Shown here: one piece after another, positions 32,340 through 43,300 of the stretch
How positions within the stretch are numbered: the first letter of the stretch is position 1
Layout: every line of letters begins with the position of its first letter
NCBI GenBank assembly: GCA_016871855.1
Contig: VHBQ01000018.1
Coordinates: forward strand, 1-44,474
Direction of reading: 5' to 3'
Origin: Gemmatimonadota bacterium
Lineage (GTDB): Bacteria > Gemmatimonadota > Gemmatimonadetes > Gemmatimonadales > Gemmatimonadaceae
DNA: 44,474 bases
Notes under the pieces: generated by a model
Databases searched by the model: none
Told to the model about the DNA's origin: nothing
The model's input: only the letters and a program-made list of their open reading frames with translations
Position numbers and translations under genes: made by a program

Positions 32340-33812
32340 CTACAACGAGAACCACTCCTGCACGCGCGCCTTCAGCGCCGTGTCGCCATCCTTGTGGGCG
32401 TACTCGTTGGTGATGTTCGAGTATAGGTAATCCTGCTTCCACCTGTCGACGTTCGCCACGCATTCGGCGACGGCGTTGATGGAGTGATCGATGTCGGCCA
32501 TGGTCGTGCTGGGATGGAACGACAGGCGCACCCAGCCGGGCTTCTGGGACAGGTCGCCGAAATCAATGAGATCGGTGATCGCTTTCGAGCGCGACGGATC
32601 CACGTTCAGCAGGTAGTGGCCGTAGGTGCCGGCGCACGAGCAGCCACCGCGCGCCTGCACGCCAAAGCGGTCATTGAGAAGGCGCACCATCAGGTTGTAG
32701 TGCACGCTCTCCACCCAGAACGAGAGCATCGCCAGCCGGTGGCGCACCCCCTGCGCGAGCACGTGCACGCCGGGGATCGCGGCGAGCCGGTCCATCGCAT
32801 ACGGGACGATCTCGGCTTCTCGCGCCTGCATCGCCTCCACCGTCATTTCGTCCTTGAGCTGCACGGCCAGCGCGGCCTTGATGGTCTGCAGGAAGCCCGG
32901 CGTGCCGGCGTCTTCGCGCGCCTCGATGTTGTCGAGGAAGGCGTACCCGCCCCAGGGATTGGTCCACGCCACCGTGCCGCCGCCGGATTCGTCGGGCACG
33001 GTGTTGTTATACAGCGCGCGGTTGAAGATGATGACGCCCGCCGAGCCGGGGCCGCCGAGGAACTTGTGCGGGGAGAAGAGCACAGCGTCGAGATAGCCGT
33101 CGGGATCGTCGGCCGGATGCATATCGATGGCGACGTACGGCGCCGAAGCGGCGAAGTCGATGATCGCCACGCCGCCGGCGCGGTGCATCAGCCGCGCCAT
33201 CGCGTGGTGGGGCGTGAAGATGCCGGTGACATTCGAGCAGGCGCTGAACGCGCCGATCTTCACGGGGCGGTCGCGGTGCTGGTGCAGCTGCGCCTCAAGC
33301 GCCTCGAGCGAGACGACGCCGTGTTCGTCGGGCGGAACGACTACCACGTCGGCGATGGTCTCGTACCACGAGGTGTGGTTCGAGTGGTGTTCGAGGTGGG
33401 TGACGAAGATGACCGGCCGCTCCGCCGGGTCGAGCGTGACGAAGCGGCGCAGCCCTTCGGGGGCTTTGAGGCCGAGGAGGCGTTGGAGCTTGTTGACGGC
33501 GGCGGTCATGCCGGCGCCGACGGTGAGGATCAGGTCATCGGGGCCGGCGTTCACGTGGCGCTTGAGGATGGCGTGCGCCTCGTGGTAGGCGAGGGTCATC
33601 GCCGAGCCAGTGACCGACGATTCGCTGTGGGTGTTGCCTACAAAGGGGCCGAAGCGGTCGCGGAGGCGTTCCTCGATGGGGCGGTAGAGGCGGCCGCTGG
33701 CGGTCCAGTCGGCGTAGACGATGCGGTGCTCGCCGTAGGGCGAGGTGAACCGCTGGTCGTGGCCGATGGTGTTGCGGCGGAAGGGCTCGAAGTAGGGTTC
33801 GAGGGAGGGCAT
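32340..33812 (-). CDS. Class V aminotransferase / cysteine desulfurase-like PLP enzyme
   Basis: A 490-residue PLP enzyme of aminotransferase class V. The PLP lysine is Lys250 in FSPHKFLGGPGSAG, the cofactor-binding His/Asn region is THLEHHSNHTSW, and the loop GGCSCAGTYGHYLL carries cysteines where desulfurases keep their reactive Cys. It is longer than SufS or IscS (about 400), with extra sequence at both ends. Possible roles are cysteine desulfuration or selenocysteine lysis; the substrate is not clear. Start is the ATG at 33812; earlier starts would translate the palindromic repeat. It leads an apparent operon with bstA and the cyclase. Confidence 0.87.
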   Translation of the reverse strand: MPSLEPYFEPFRRNTIGHDQRFTSPYGEHRIVYADWTASGRLYRPIEERLRDRFGPFVGNTHSESSVTGSAMTLAYHEAHAILKRHVNAGPDDLILTVGAGMTAAVNKLQRLLGLKAPEGLRRFVTLDPAERPVIFVTHLEHHSNHTSWYETIADVVVVPPDEHGVVSLEALEAQLHQHRDRPVKIGAFSACSNVTGIFTPHHAMARLMHRAGGVAIIDFAASAPYVAIDMHPADDPDGYLDAVLFSPHKFLGGPGSAGVIIFNRALYNNTVPDESGGGTVAWTNPWGGYAFLDNIEAREDAGTPGFLQTIKAALAVQLKDEMTVEAMQAREAEIVPYAMDRLAAIPGVHVLAQGVRHRLAMLSFWVESVHYNLMVRLLNDRFGVQARGGCSCAGTYGHYLLNVDPSRSKAITDLIDFGDLSQKPGWVRLSFHPSTTMADIDHSINAVAECVANVDRWKQDYLYSNITNEYAHKDGDTALKARVQEWFSL

Positions 33813-33824
33813 GGCGTAAAATAG

Positions 33825-33980
33825 TGGAACGGGGAGGGGGTAGAGGCGAAGGTACGGAGACTGCGGAACGGGGAGGGGGTAGAGGCGAAGGGACGGGGGC
33901 TGAGAGAAGGAACGAGGGACGTGTTCCTCGTTCCACCCCTCAGTCCCCGTCCCTTCGCCTCTACCTCCTCCCCGTTCCGC
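33825..33980. repeat. 118-bp near-perfect palindrome plus an extra direct arm
   Basis: Arms 33863-33920 and 33923-33980 are inverted copies of 58 bp, differing at about six positions, with a two-base centre. A further partial copy in direct orientation covers 33825-33862. The unit begins GGAACGGGGAGG. It lies between the aminotransferase start and the tRNA-Gln promoter. Confidence 0.93.
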
Positions 33981-33991
33981 TTCGGCAGGGG

Positions 33992-34019
33992 TTGATCGCC
34001 CCCCTCTGTCGGCTATAAT
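33992..34019 (+). promoter_or_regulatory. Sigma70-type promoter of tRNA-Gln
   Basis: -35 TTGATC (33992-33997), 16-bp spacer, perfect -10 TATAAT (34014-34019). Expected start near 34026, about 23 bases before the tRNA. Confidence 0.8.
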
Positions 34020-34048
34020 TCGAATCCCCGAAGGCTGGGGGAAAGCAC

Positions 34049-34121
34049 TGCCCCTTGGTGTAACTGGCAACACGTCTGACTCTGGATCAGAAGAGTCCAG
34101 GTTCGAGCCCTGGAGGGGCAA
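34049..34121 (+). tRNA. tRNA-Gln (anticodon CUG)
   Basis: Complete 73-base cloverleaf: acceptor TGCCCCT/AGGGGCA with the weak U1-A72 pair typical of tRNA-Gln, D stem GTGT/ACAC, anticodon stem TCTGA/TCAGA with loop CTCTGGA, T stem CCAGG/CCTGG. Anticodon CUG reads CAG. CCA is not encoded. Confidence 0.96.
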
Positions 34122-34124
34122 CTC

Positions 34125-34157
34125 AAAGCGGGTCAACCAGTTCGGTTGGCCCGCTTT
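34125..34157 (+). terminator. Intrinsic terminator downstream of tRNA-Gln
   Basis: A 14-bp stem (34125-34138 with 34144-34157), one G-U pair, loop of five, AAA on the left side and TTT on the right. It begins four bases after the tRNA. Confidence 0.85.
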
Positions 34158-34229
34158 GCATTTGGCGTTGTCGCGCCGCGTTGTGGTGCTCGCGATGGAT
34201 CGCCCCGACCGGGCGATGCGTCAGGAGGC

Positions 34230-34445
34230 TCAGGTGAAGCCGGAGCCACCGCCGCAGCGGGACGAAGAGGCGCCAGACCCAGACCGGCCGCCGGTGAGGA
34301 CGCTCACGGCCGTGAACTGTCGCTCCACGTTCGTCGAGTTGCAGGCCGGGCAGCGGCGCCCCTCGCCGGCCGCGTAGGCCGACATCGAGAGGCGCGCCTC
34401 ATACGGGGCGCCGCAATCGTGGCAGGTGAACTCGTAACTCGGCAT
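34230..34445 (-). CDS. FmdB-type zinc ribbon protein
   Basis: A 71-residue putative regulatory protein of the FmdB/CxxC_CXXC_SSSS family. The N-terminus MPSYEFTCHDCG and a second CPAC pair give four zinc-binding cysteines; the C-terminus is a Gly/Ser-rich tail (SGSGASSSRCGGGSG) as in the family. I start it at the ATG at 34445 because family proteins begin MP(S/T)YE. Function is uncertain. The upstream AT-rich stretch at 34480-34500 probably holds its promoter. Confidence 0.9.
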   Translation of the reverse strand: MPSYEFTCHDCGAPYEARLSMSAYAAGEGRRCPACNSTNVERQFTAVSVLTGGRSGSGASSSRCGGGSGFT

Positions 34446-34560
34446 GCAGGTGGCGGGGCAGGGGCGAGAAAAACTGTGAATCGCTACATAGTAATATAGC
34501 GCGTGCCGAGGACAACTCAAGGCGAAGCGCGTTTCTTCGTCGGGACGGTTGCCGGGCCCG

Positions 34561-34962
34561 CTAAGACGCGTGATTCGTGACGCAGCGCCGCAGCTCGAGG
34601 TCCACGCGCCCGATGTGGCTGCGCAGCCAGTGTTGCAGCGTGGTCACGAGGAGCTGCGCGTCCCGCTGGTCATAGCCGTTGGCGGCGAAGTAGCGTTGAT
34701 GCTCCCCGAGCATCTCGATGAGCCCGGCATGCTGTGCCTTGTTGGTTGCCGCTGTCGGGCACCGGTGCTGGGCCATGCAGCGTTCTTCGATCGAGAAGTG
34801 GTCCTTGCAGTAATGCACGAGGAACACGAGCAGACGCGCGTACTCAGCGGCGCCATCAGGCGAGTCCACCGCATCGGCCAGCGCCGCCACGGCCTTGAAG
34901 AGCGTCTGGTGCTGCTGGTCTAGCTGCGGGACGCCCGTGGCGTAGGATTCATTCCACTCCAT
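34561..34962 (-). CDS. Bacteriohemerythrin with one altered iron ligand
   Basis: A 133-residue hemerythrin-domain protein, a four-helix bundle with a di-iron O2-binding site. Ligand candidates are His18, His55, Glu59 (HYCKDHFSIEE), His78, His116 and Asp121 (HWLRSHIGRVD). The usual HKxxH pair in helix 3 reads NKAQH, so Asn74 replaces one His; His66 is nearby and might substitute. It may sense or store O2 or NO, or bind iron differently. It diverges from the PAP2-like gene across 75 bp. Confidence 0.88.
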   Translation of the reverse strand: MEWNESYATGVPQLDQQHQTLFKAVAALADAVDSPDGAAEYARLLVFLVHYCKDHFSIEERCMAQHRCPTAATNKAQHAGLIEMLGEHQRYFAANGYDQRDAQLLVTTLQHWLRSHIGRVDLELRRCVTNHAS

Positions 34963-35037
34963 AGGACCCGAAGTCTAAGCTCCCAGCAACGACCTTCCAA
35001 CCTGAACGGTGCGTACTCGATTCCCTGACCCGGTCCA

Positions 35038-35631
35038 ATGACCCGCCGCGAACTCCTCCTCTACATTGCCGCCGGCATCGGGATGTTCACGACGTACTTC
35101 ATGACCACCCGGCTGGTGTCGGCACCCGTCGAGGTCGCGATGCCACCCTGGGTGCCGTTTCTCCCCATCCTCACGCTGCCCTACCTGCTGCAAGTGGTCG
35201 TGAGCTACGTGCTGATGATGTGCCTGCGTACCGCGCCGCTGCGCCAGGCCGTCTTCAAGGCGTACCTCCTCACCATGACGGCGACGTTTCTCATCTGGGT
35301 GACCCTGCCGACGACGATGCCGCGTCCAAGCGCGCCTGACGGCTGGTGGAACTGGCCATACGCGGTGATGGCTGGAGCGGATCTCCCGGTGCACGTCTTC
35401 CCCGCCGGGCACGTCCAAATGCCGGTGCTCATCTGCTGGGCGTTCTGGTTCGACCGCCCGCAGTCGCTCCGGTGGCTGCTGCCCGCGCAGCTGGTGGCGA
35501 CGGTGGGCATCGCGACGACATGGCAGCACCGGCCGGTGGACATCCTAGTCGGTGCGCTGATGGCGCTCGCAGCCGGCGCAGTGTTCGGCGTGTCTCGCCA
35601 CGGCCTGAACGCGACGCGGGCCGCGCGCTAG
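35038..35631 (+). CDS. PAP2-like membrane phosphatase family protein
   Basis: A 197-residue protein with five to six membrane helices and remnants of the PAP2 signature. TTMPRP matches the first motif only partly, FPAGH (121-125) matches the PSGH motif with Ser changed to Ala, and H164-x3-D168 in WQHRPVDIL matches the third motif. This resembles the PAP2_3/inositolphosphotransferase-like branch, which acts on lipid phosphates. The catalytic His pair is retained, so activity is possible. Its TAG stop lies in the middle of a hairpin. Confidence 0.65.
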   Translation: MTRRELLLYIAAGIGMFTTYFMTTRLVSAPVEVAMPPWVPFLPILTLPYLLQVVVSYVLMMCLRTAPLRQAVFKAYLLTMTATFLIWVTLPTTMPRPSAPDGWWNWPYAVMAGADLPVHVFPAGHVQMPVLICWAFWFDRPQSLRWLLPAQLVATVGIATTWQHRPVDILVGALMALAAGAVFGVSRHGLNATRAAR

Positions 35632-35641
35632 CGCGGCCCGC
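35616..35641. terminator. GC hairpin over the PAP2-like stop codon
   Basis: Perfect 11-bp inverted repeat GCGGGCCGCGC/GCGCGGCCCGC around GCTA. It lies between convergent genes and has no T-run, so a terminator role is likely but not certain. Confidence 0.5.
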
Positions 35642-35662
35642 GGGCACATTACGCTCCGGTCA

Positions 35663-37837
<2,175 letters not shown>

Positions 37838-38022
37838 GCGGTGCTCCCAGGAAAGCGGGGGTTGGGCGGTTCAAGCCGGCAATTGATTCTCTTCGATCTA
37901 CGGGGCGCGAGCCAGTCCCGCTGGCGCACCGGGGGGTGGCGAGGGCAGCTTTCGCGCTACGCGCGCTGTGGTCGACCGGCGGTTCCGGCGCTCTGGCGGC
38001 GCGATCACCCCGGGAGTCCGAC

Positions 38023-39192
38023 ATGTTCCTCCGCCACTCGGTTCGTGACGCCGCCCTCGCCGCGGCGGTTCTGCTCGCCACCCTGCCGGCCGCCGCGCAG
38101 GTGCACGCGCCCGCCGCGGCCGCGCCCACCGACACGGTGCGCGCCATCCTCCCGCCCAAGAACCCACTGCCCGCCGAGGCGGCGAGCGCGGGCGTCACGC
38201 GCTTTTCGTTCATTGCGTATGGCGACACGCGTGGGCGGCGCGACGGGACGGAGCTGCAGTACGAGCATTCGCTCATCGTGGATGCGATGCTCCGGCAGAT
38301 CGCGCAACGCGCAAGCTCGCCATCGCCCGTTCGCTTCGTGCTCCAGAGCGGCGACGCGGTGGTGAACGGGCGCGATCCGAAACAGTGGAACAAGAGCTTC
38401 ACGGGGCTCATCAACCGGCTGACCACTGAGGGGGGCGTGCCGTACTTCCTCGCCCCCGGCAACCACGACGTGACGAGTGCCGCCGACCTGGAGAACCCGG
38501 GGCGCAAGGAAGGGTTGGCCAACTACCTGCGCGCAGTGGCCCAGCTCATTCCACCCGACGGCGCCACGCGTCGGCTGACGGGGTACCCGACCTACGCGTT
38601 CGGCTACGGCAACACCTTCGTGCTGGCCTTCGACTCGAACATCTCGGCGGACTCCACGCAGTTCGCGTGGGCGCGCGCCCAGCTCGAGGGGCTCGACCGG
38701 AAGCGATACGTGAACATCGTGGCGTTCTTCCACCACCCGGCCTATTCGTCCGGGCCGCATGGCGGGGCGATCCTAGAGCGTCCGTCAGTCGCGGTGCGGG
38801 ACCAGTGGATGCCGATGTTCCGGAAGCATGGCGTGCAGCTGCTCGTCACCGGGCACGAGCACCTGTTCGAGCATTGGGTGGAGCGCTATCGCGATGCATC
38901 CGGCGTCCGGCAGCGCATGGACCAGCTCGTCACAGGGGGCGGCGGAGCGCCGCTGTACGGGTATCGCGGGTCGCCCGACCTGCGTCCCTACATCGCGGCG
39001 ACCGGCGCCGACTCGGCGCGCGTCGAGCACTTGGTGAAGCCGGGGATGGATCCCGGCGACAACCCGTACCACTTCGTCATAGTGAACGTGGACGGCGACA
39101 AGATGTCGCTTGAGATCTTCAGCGTGGACTGGGGGACGGGCTACGCGCCGTATCGGAGCAACCGGGCGGTGCTGAAGGACAACGCGCCGTAA
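38023..39192 (+). CDS. Exported calcineurin-like metallophosphoesterase
   Basis: A 389-residue protein with a signal peptide (about 1-27) and the metallophosphoesterase motifs in order: GDTRG, QSGDAV, GNHDV, FFHHPAYSSG and GHEHLFEHW. All two-metal ligands appear present. The natural phosphoester is unknown. I use the ATG at 38023 because GGGAG lies six bases upstream and the signal peptide starts there; the frame is open to 37936. Confidence 0.9.
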   Translation: MFLRHSVRDAALAAAVLLATLPAAAQVHAPAAAAPTDTVRAILPPKNPLPAEAASAGVTRFSFIAYGDTRGRRDGTELQYEHSLIVDAMLRQIAQRASSPSPVRFVLQSGDAVVNGRDPKQWNKSFTGLINRLTTEGGVPYFLAPGNHDVTSAADLENPGRKEGLANYLRAVAQLIPPDGATRRLTGYPTYAFGYGNTFVLAFDSNISADSTQFAWARAQLEGLDRKRYVNIVAFFHHPAYSSGPHGGAILERPSVAVRDQWMPMFRKHGVQLLVTGHEHLFEHWVERYRDASGVRQRMDQLVTGGGGAPLYGYRGSPDLRPYIAATGADSARVEHLVKPGMDPGDNPYHFVIVNVDGDKMSLEIFSVDWGTGYAPYRSNRAVLKDNAP

Positions 39193-39208
39193 GAGGTCGC
39201 CGCAGCCC

Positions 39209-39697
39209 CTAGAACTTCAGCACCTGCTCGGCGAGGTCCCCGGCCTGGAAGTAGAGGCCGCGCCGCTCGTCACCCGGATTGCGGGCGACGAGCACGGTGT
39301 TCTGCTGGTCGCGGAACGTCTCGAACATCAGGTGCACGCGCACGCCGAGTGTCCGCACCGGCGCGGGCGCCTTCCATTGAACCAGCACCCACCAGACGGG
39401 CTGGTCGCCGTCCATCTCGCCGCCGCTGTCGAGCAGTTCGGCGGCGAGCGGCTTGCCGCCAACGGTCAACACGAAATGACGGGTGAGATAGGCGCGCACG
39501 GTCTCGCGCGACGCGGGGGTGTCCCCGATCGGCTGGCCGAGCGCCTTCTCGAGATCGTCGCGGAACATCCGCGTGCGGGCGACGATGGTGTTCCCCTCGA
39601 TCACCATCCGCGTGTGCGAGAGGTGCAGATCGTGCGGCGCGGCGCTCGGCGATGCGGCGCCGAGGGCCAGGCAGGCGGAGGCGAGGAGGGAGAGCAT
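39209..39697 (-). CDS. DUF6702 family exported protein
   Basis: A 162-residue protein with a signal peptide (about 1-20) and a single beta-rich domain. HDLHLSHTRMVIEG at the start and the C-terminal FETFRDQQNTVLVARN followed by LYFQAGD match the DUF6702 group, whose function is not known. It starts 11 bp after the HupE-like gene stop, so the two are probably cotranscribed. DUF6702 and HupE-like genes are, from memory, often neighbours. Confidence 0.65.
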   Translation of the reverse strand: MLSLLASACLALGAASPSAAPHDLHLSHTRMVIEGNTIVARTRMFRDDLEKALGQPIGDTPASRETVRAYLTRHFVLTVGGKPLAAELLDSGGEMDGDQPVWWVLVQWKAPAPVRTLGVRVHLMFETFRDQQNTVLVARNPGDERRGLYFQAGDLAEQVLKF

Positions 39698-39708
39698 GGA
39701 GGAAACGC

Positions 39709-40305
39709 CTAGGAGACGAGGCGGTCAAACAGCAGGGTCAGTCCGATTCCAGTCGCCGCCCCTGCCAAGATGAGTACCCAGTCCCTGCGCCGAACGTTCA
39801 ACCAGCGGTCGGCAGCCAGGCCGAGCGCGAAGAAGATGCTCACAATCAGGACCTGCCCCACTTCGAGCCCGACGTTGAACGCGAACAGCGGAAGGGCAAT
39901 CGATACTTCCGCCCCGAGCAGCGCGTGGAGCGCGCTGGCAAAGCCGAGGCCGTGGATGAGCCCGAACACACCGGCCGTGGCATAGCGGCGGCGCATCGCC
40001 ATACGGCGCGCCTCGTCGGACGCCGGGACGAGCTGATCGCGGATCGCCGCAACGCCCATGAAGACGATGGTGGCCGCGATCAGTGGTTCGACGACTGCCG
40101 GGCTGGCGCGCACGAGATCGTACGTGGCCAGGGCGAGCGTGATGGAGTGGCCGATGGTGAACGCGGTCACGAGCACGGCGATGCGCTTCCACTCGTGCAC
40201 ACCATACGCCGCGGTGAGCGCGGCGACGAAGAGGATGTGGTCCCACGCGCCAAGGGCGGCGATGTGGTGGTACCCCATCCGCAGGTAGAGCGCGAACTCG
40301 GACAT
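39709..40305 (-). CDS. HupE/UreJ family membrane protein
   Basis: A 198-residue membrane protein with about six helices of the HupE/UreJ_2 family, associated elsewhere with nickel or other metal uptake. The histidine-bearing motifs GYHHIAALGAWDHILF, FTIGHSITLALA and GLIHGLGFASAL are all present and could line a metal path. No hydrogenase or urease genes are nearby, so nickel transport is not supported by context. It follows the RND permease by 69 bp on the same strand and precedes DUF6702. Confidence 0.85.
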   Translation of the reverse strand: MSEFALYLRMGYHHIAALGAWDHILFVAALTAAYGVHEWKRIAVLVTAFTIGHSITLALATYDLVRASPAVVEPLIAATIVFMGVAAIRDQLVPASDEARRMAMRRRYATAGVFGLIHGLGFASALHALLGAEVSIALPLFAFNVGLEVGQVLIVSIFFALGLAADRWLNVRRRDWVLILAGAATGIGLTLLFDRLVS

Positions 40306-40374
40306 GGGAGAGAAAGGTAAAGCGCGACGGCTCTCGCCGCCGCGCTTCCCGTACGTCGCCCGTGGCGGCGGGGC

Positions 40375-43300
40375 CTACCGCGCCGGGGGCTGCTCCTCCG
40401 GCGTCTCGTACTCACCGGTCGTCGTGTGCCGCAAGCCCGACGCCTGCTGCTCCGCGGTAATCTCCATCTCCCGTTCCTCGCTGACGAACCGGCGCTTGAA
40501 CCACGCACCGACGTCGTCCACGTACGTGTAGGCGACCGGAATGACAACGAGCGTGAGCATCGTCGACGTGATAAGCCCGCCGATCACCGCGTGGGCCATC
40601 GGGGCGCGGAACTCGCCGCCCTCGCCCAGCGCCAGCGCGATGGGGGTCATACCCGCGATCATCGCCAGCGTGGTCATCATGATCGGGCGCAACCGCACGG
40701 CCCCGGCCTCGACGAGCGCCGTGAAGCGGTGCGCGCCGGCGCGCCGGCGCTCGTTGGCGTTGTCCACGAGCAGGATGGCGTTCTTCGTCACCAGGCCCAT
40801 GAGCATGATGACGCCGATCATGGACATGATGTTTAGCGTGGAGCCGGCCAGCAGCAGCGCGAGCAGGACGCCCACCAGCGACAGCGGCAGTGAGAGCATG
40901 ATCGCGACGGGCTGGGTGAACGACTCGAACTGCGACGCAAGAATGAGGAAGATGAGGATGATCGCGAGCGTCAGCGTCTCGCCCACGTAGCCGAGCGTCT
41001 CGACGAACATCTCCGTCTCGCCGCCAAGCGAGATGGAGTATCCCGGCGGCAGGTTGAGCTTCGCCGCCTCGGCCTCAATGGCCGCCGACGCCTCGGAGAG
41101 CGTAATGCTCGGCGCCGTGCTGCCCGAGATGATGACGACGCGGGCGAGCCGCGAGCGGTCGATCTGCGCGGGGGCGGTGGCCATCGTGACCGACGCGACG
41201 TCGCCCAGCCGCGCGTACGTCACGCCGTTGGGGCCGCCGTGCGCGGTGGGGACGGGCATCGCCTTGACGTCGTTGATGGAGCGGCGCAGTTCGGGCGCGA
41301 CCTGCACGCGCACGTCGCGCTCCTCGCCGGACGGATCCTCCCAGCGCGTGGCGACCTCGCCCGCGAACAGCGGGCGGAGGGTGGCGGAGATGGCGCCGAT
41401 GTCGAGGCCCAGCTGGTTGGCGGCGTCGCGATCCACCTCGATGCGAAGCTCGGGCTTCGGATCGCCAAGCGACGATTTCACGTCGACGACGCCAGGAATG
41501 GCGGCGACGGCGGTGCGCAGCCGCGACGAGATGCGCTGGAGCTCCTCGATGTCGGGGCCGCGCAGTTCCACCTGCAGCGGCGCCTGCGCGCCTCCCGGGC
41601 CGGACTGCGCGAGCACGAACGACCGCACGCCGTAGAGCTGCCCGAGCGTGGCGCGGGCGTCCATCATCATCTCGTTGGCGCTGCGCGGGCGCTCGTGCGG
41701 CTTGACGAGCTTCACGTAGATCTCGCCATTGCGCACGGTGCCGGTGGCGCCGGCGCCGATGGTCGTGTACGTGTACGCCACGCCCTCCATCCCCCGCAGG
41801 GTGGCGACGATCTGTGCGGCCTTGGCCCGCGTCTGCGAGAGGCTCGACCCCTCGGGCGTTTCGAATGTGACCGTAAACTCGCTCTCGTCGCTCTGCGGCG
41901 AGAATTCGCCGCCGATGAGTGGCGTGAGGGCGAACGCGGCGATCAGGCTCAGCGTGGCGATGCCGATCGTCTGCCAGCGGTGCATCAGCGCCCACTCAAT
42001 GACGCCGCGGTACCGATGGGCCATCCGGTCGAACCAAACGTTGAACCGCGCGATGGTGCGGGTGACCACGTTGCCGGTCTGCGCGCCATGCACGTGCGGA
42101 TCCACGCCCCACCAGGCGCTGAGCATCGGGGTGAGCGTGAACGACACGAACAGCGAGATGAGCACGGCCCACGCGACGGTCAGGCCGAAGGCATAGAAGA
42201 AGCGGCCAATGATGCCGCCCATGAACGCCACCGGCACGAAGACCGCGACGATCGAGAACGTCGTGGCCATCACCGCGAGGATGATCTCCCGCGTTCCCTG
42301 ACCGGCGGCGGTGAAGTGGTCCTGCTTCATCTCGCGATGCCGCACGATGTTCTCGATGACGACAATGGCGTCGTCAATCAGGATGCCGATGGACAGCGAC
42401 AGCGCCATCAGTGTGAGCACGTTCACCGTGAAGCCGAGCGCCTGCATGATGATGAACGCCGAGATCACCGACACGGGGAGCGACAGCGACGTGATGGCCG
42501 TGGCCTTCCAGTCGTTCAGGAAGAGCATCACGATGATCACCGTGAGCAGGGCGCCCAGGAACAGCTCGTCGAGCACGTCAGCCACGGAGTTGCGGATGAG
42601 CACCGAGTTGTCGCGCACGACGCGCAGCTCGGTCCCCGCCGGCAGGTCGCGGCGCAGGCGCTCGACCTGCGCGTTGATGCCGTCGGCGACCTCCACCGTG
42701 TTGGAGCCGGAGCTCTTGATGAGATCGATGCCGATGGCGCGCTCGGCGTCGACGAGGGCCAGTGAACGCTCCTCCTCGGTGCCGTCCTCGATGCGGGCGA
42801 GGTCGCCGAGGCGGATCGTCTGGCCGTTGCGGGTGGCGACGATGAGGTCGGCAAACTGGCGCGTCTCCTTGATGCGCCCGCTCACGCGCACGAGCTGCTC
42901 GCTGGCGCCACGCTGCACGCGGCCGGCGGGGACGTCGAGGTTCTGCATGCGCAGGGCCATCGAGACCTGCGGCACCGTGATGCCGAGCGCCTCCATCCGC
43001 GCCGGCTGCAGGTAGACGCGCACCTCGCGCTTGAGCCCGCCGGAGATGCGCACCTCGCCCACGCCGCCCACCGACTCGAGGCGTCGCCGGATGGTCTCGT
43101 CGGCCAGCGCCGTAAGGCGGGCCATCGGCATGTCCGGGTTGGACAAGGCGATGGAGATGATGGGCATCGCGCCGAAGTCGAACTTCTGCACCAGCGGCTG
43201 TTCCACACCCTCGGGAAGCTCGCGGCGGATGGCGTCGATCTTCGATCGTAGGTCCTGGGCCGCGGCGTCCACGTCGCGACCGAGCTGGAACTCGACGATC

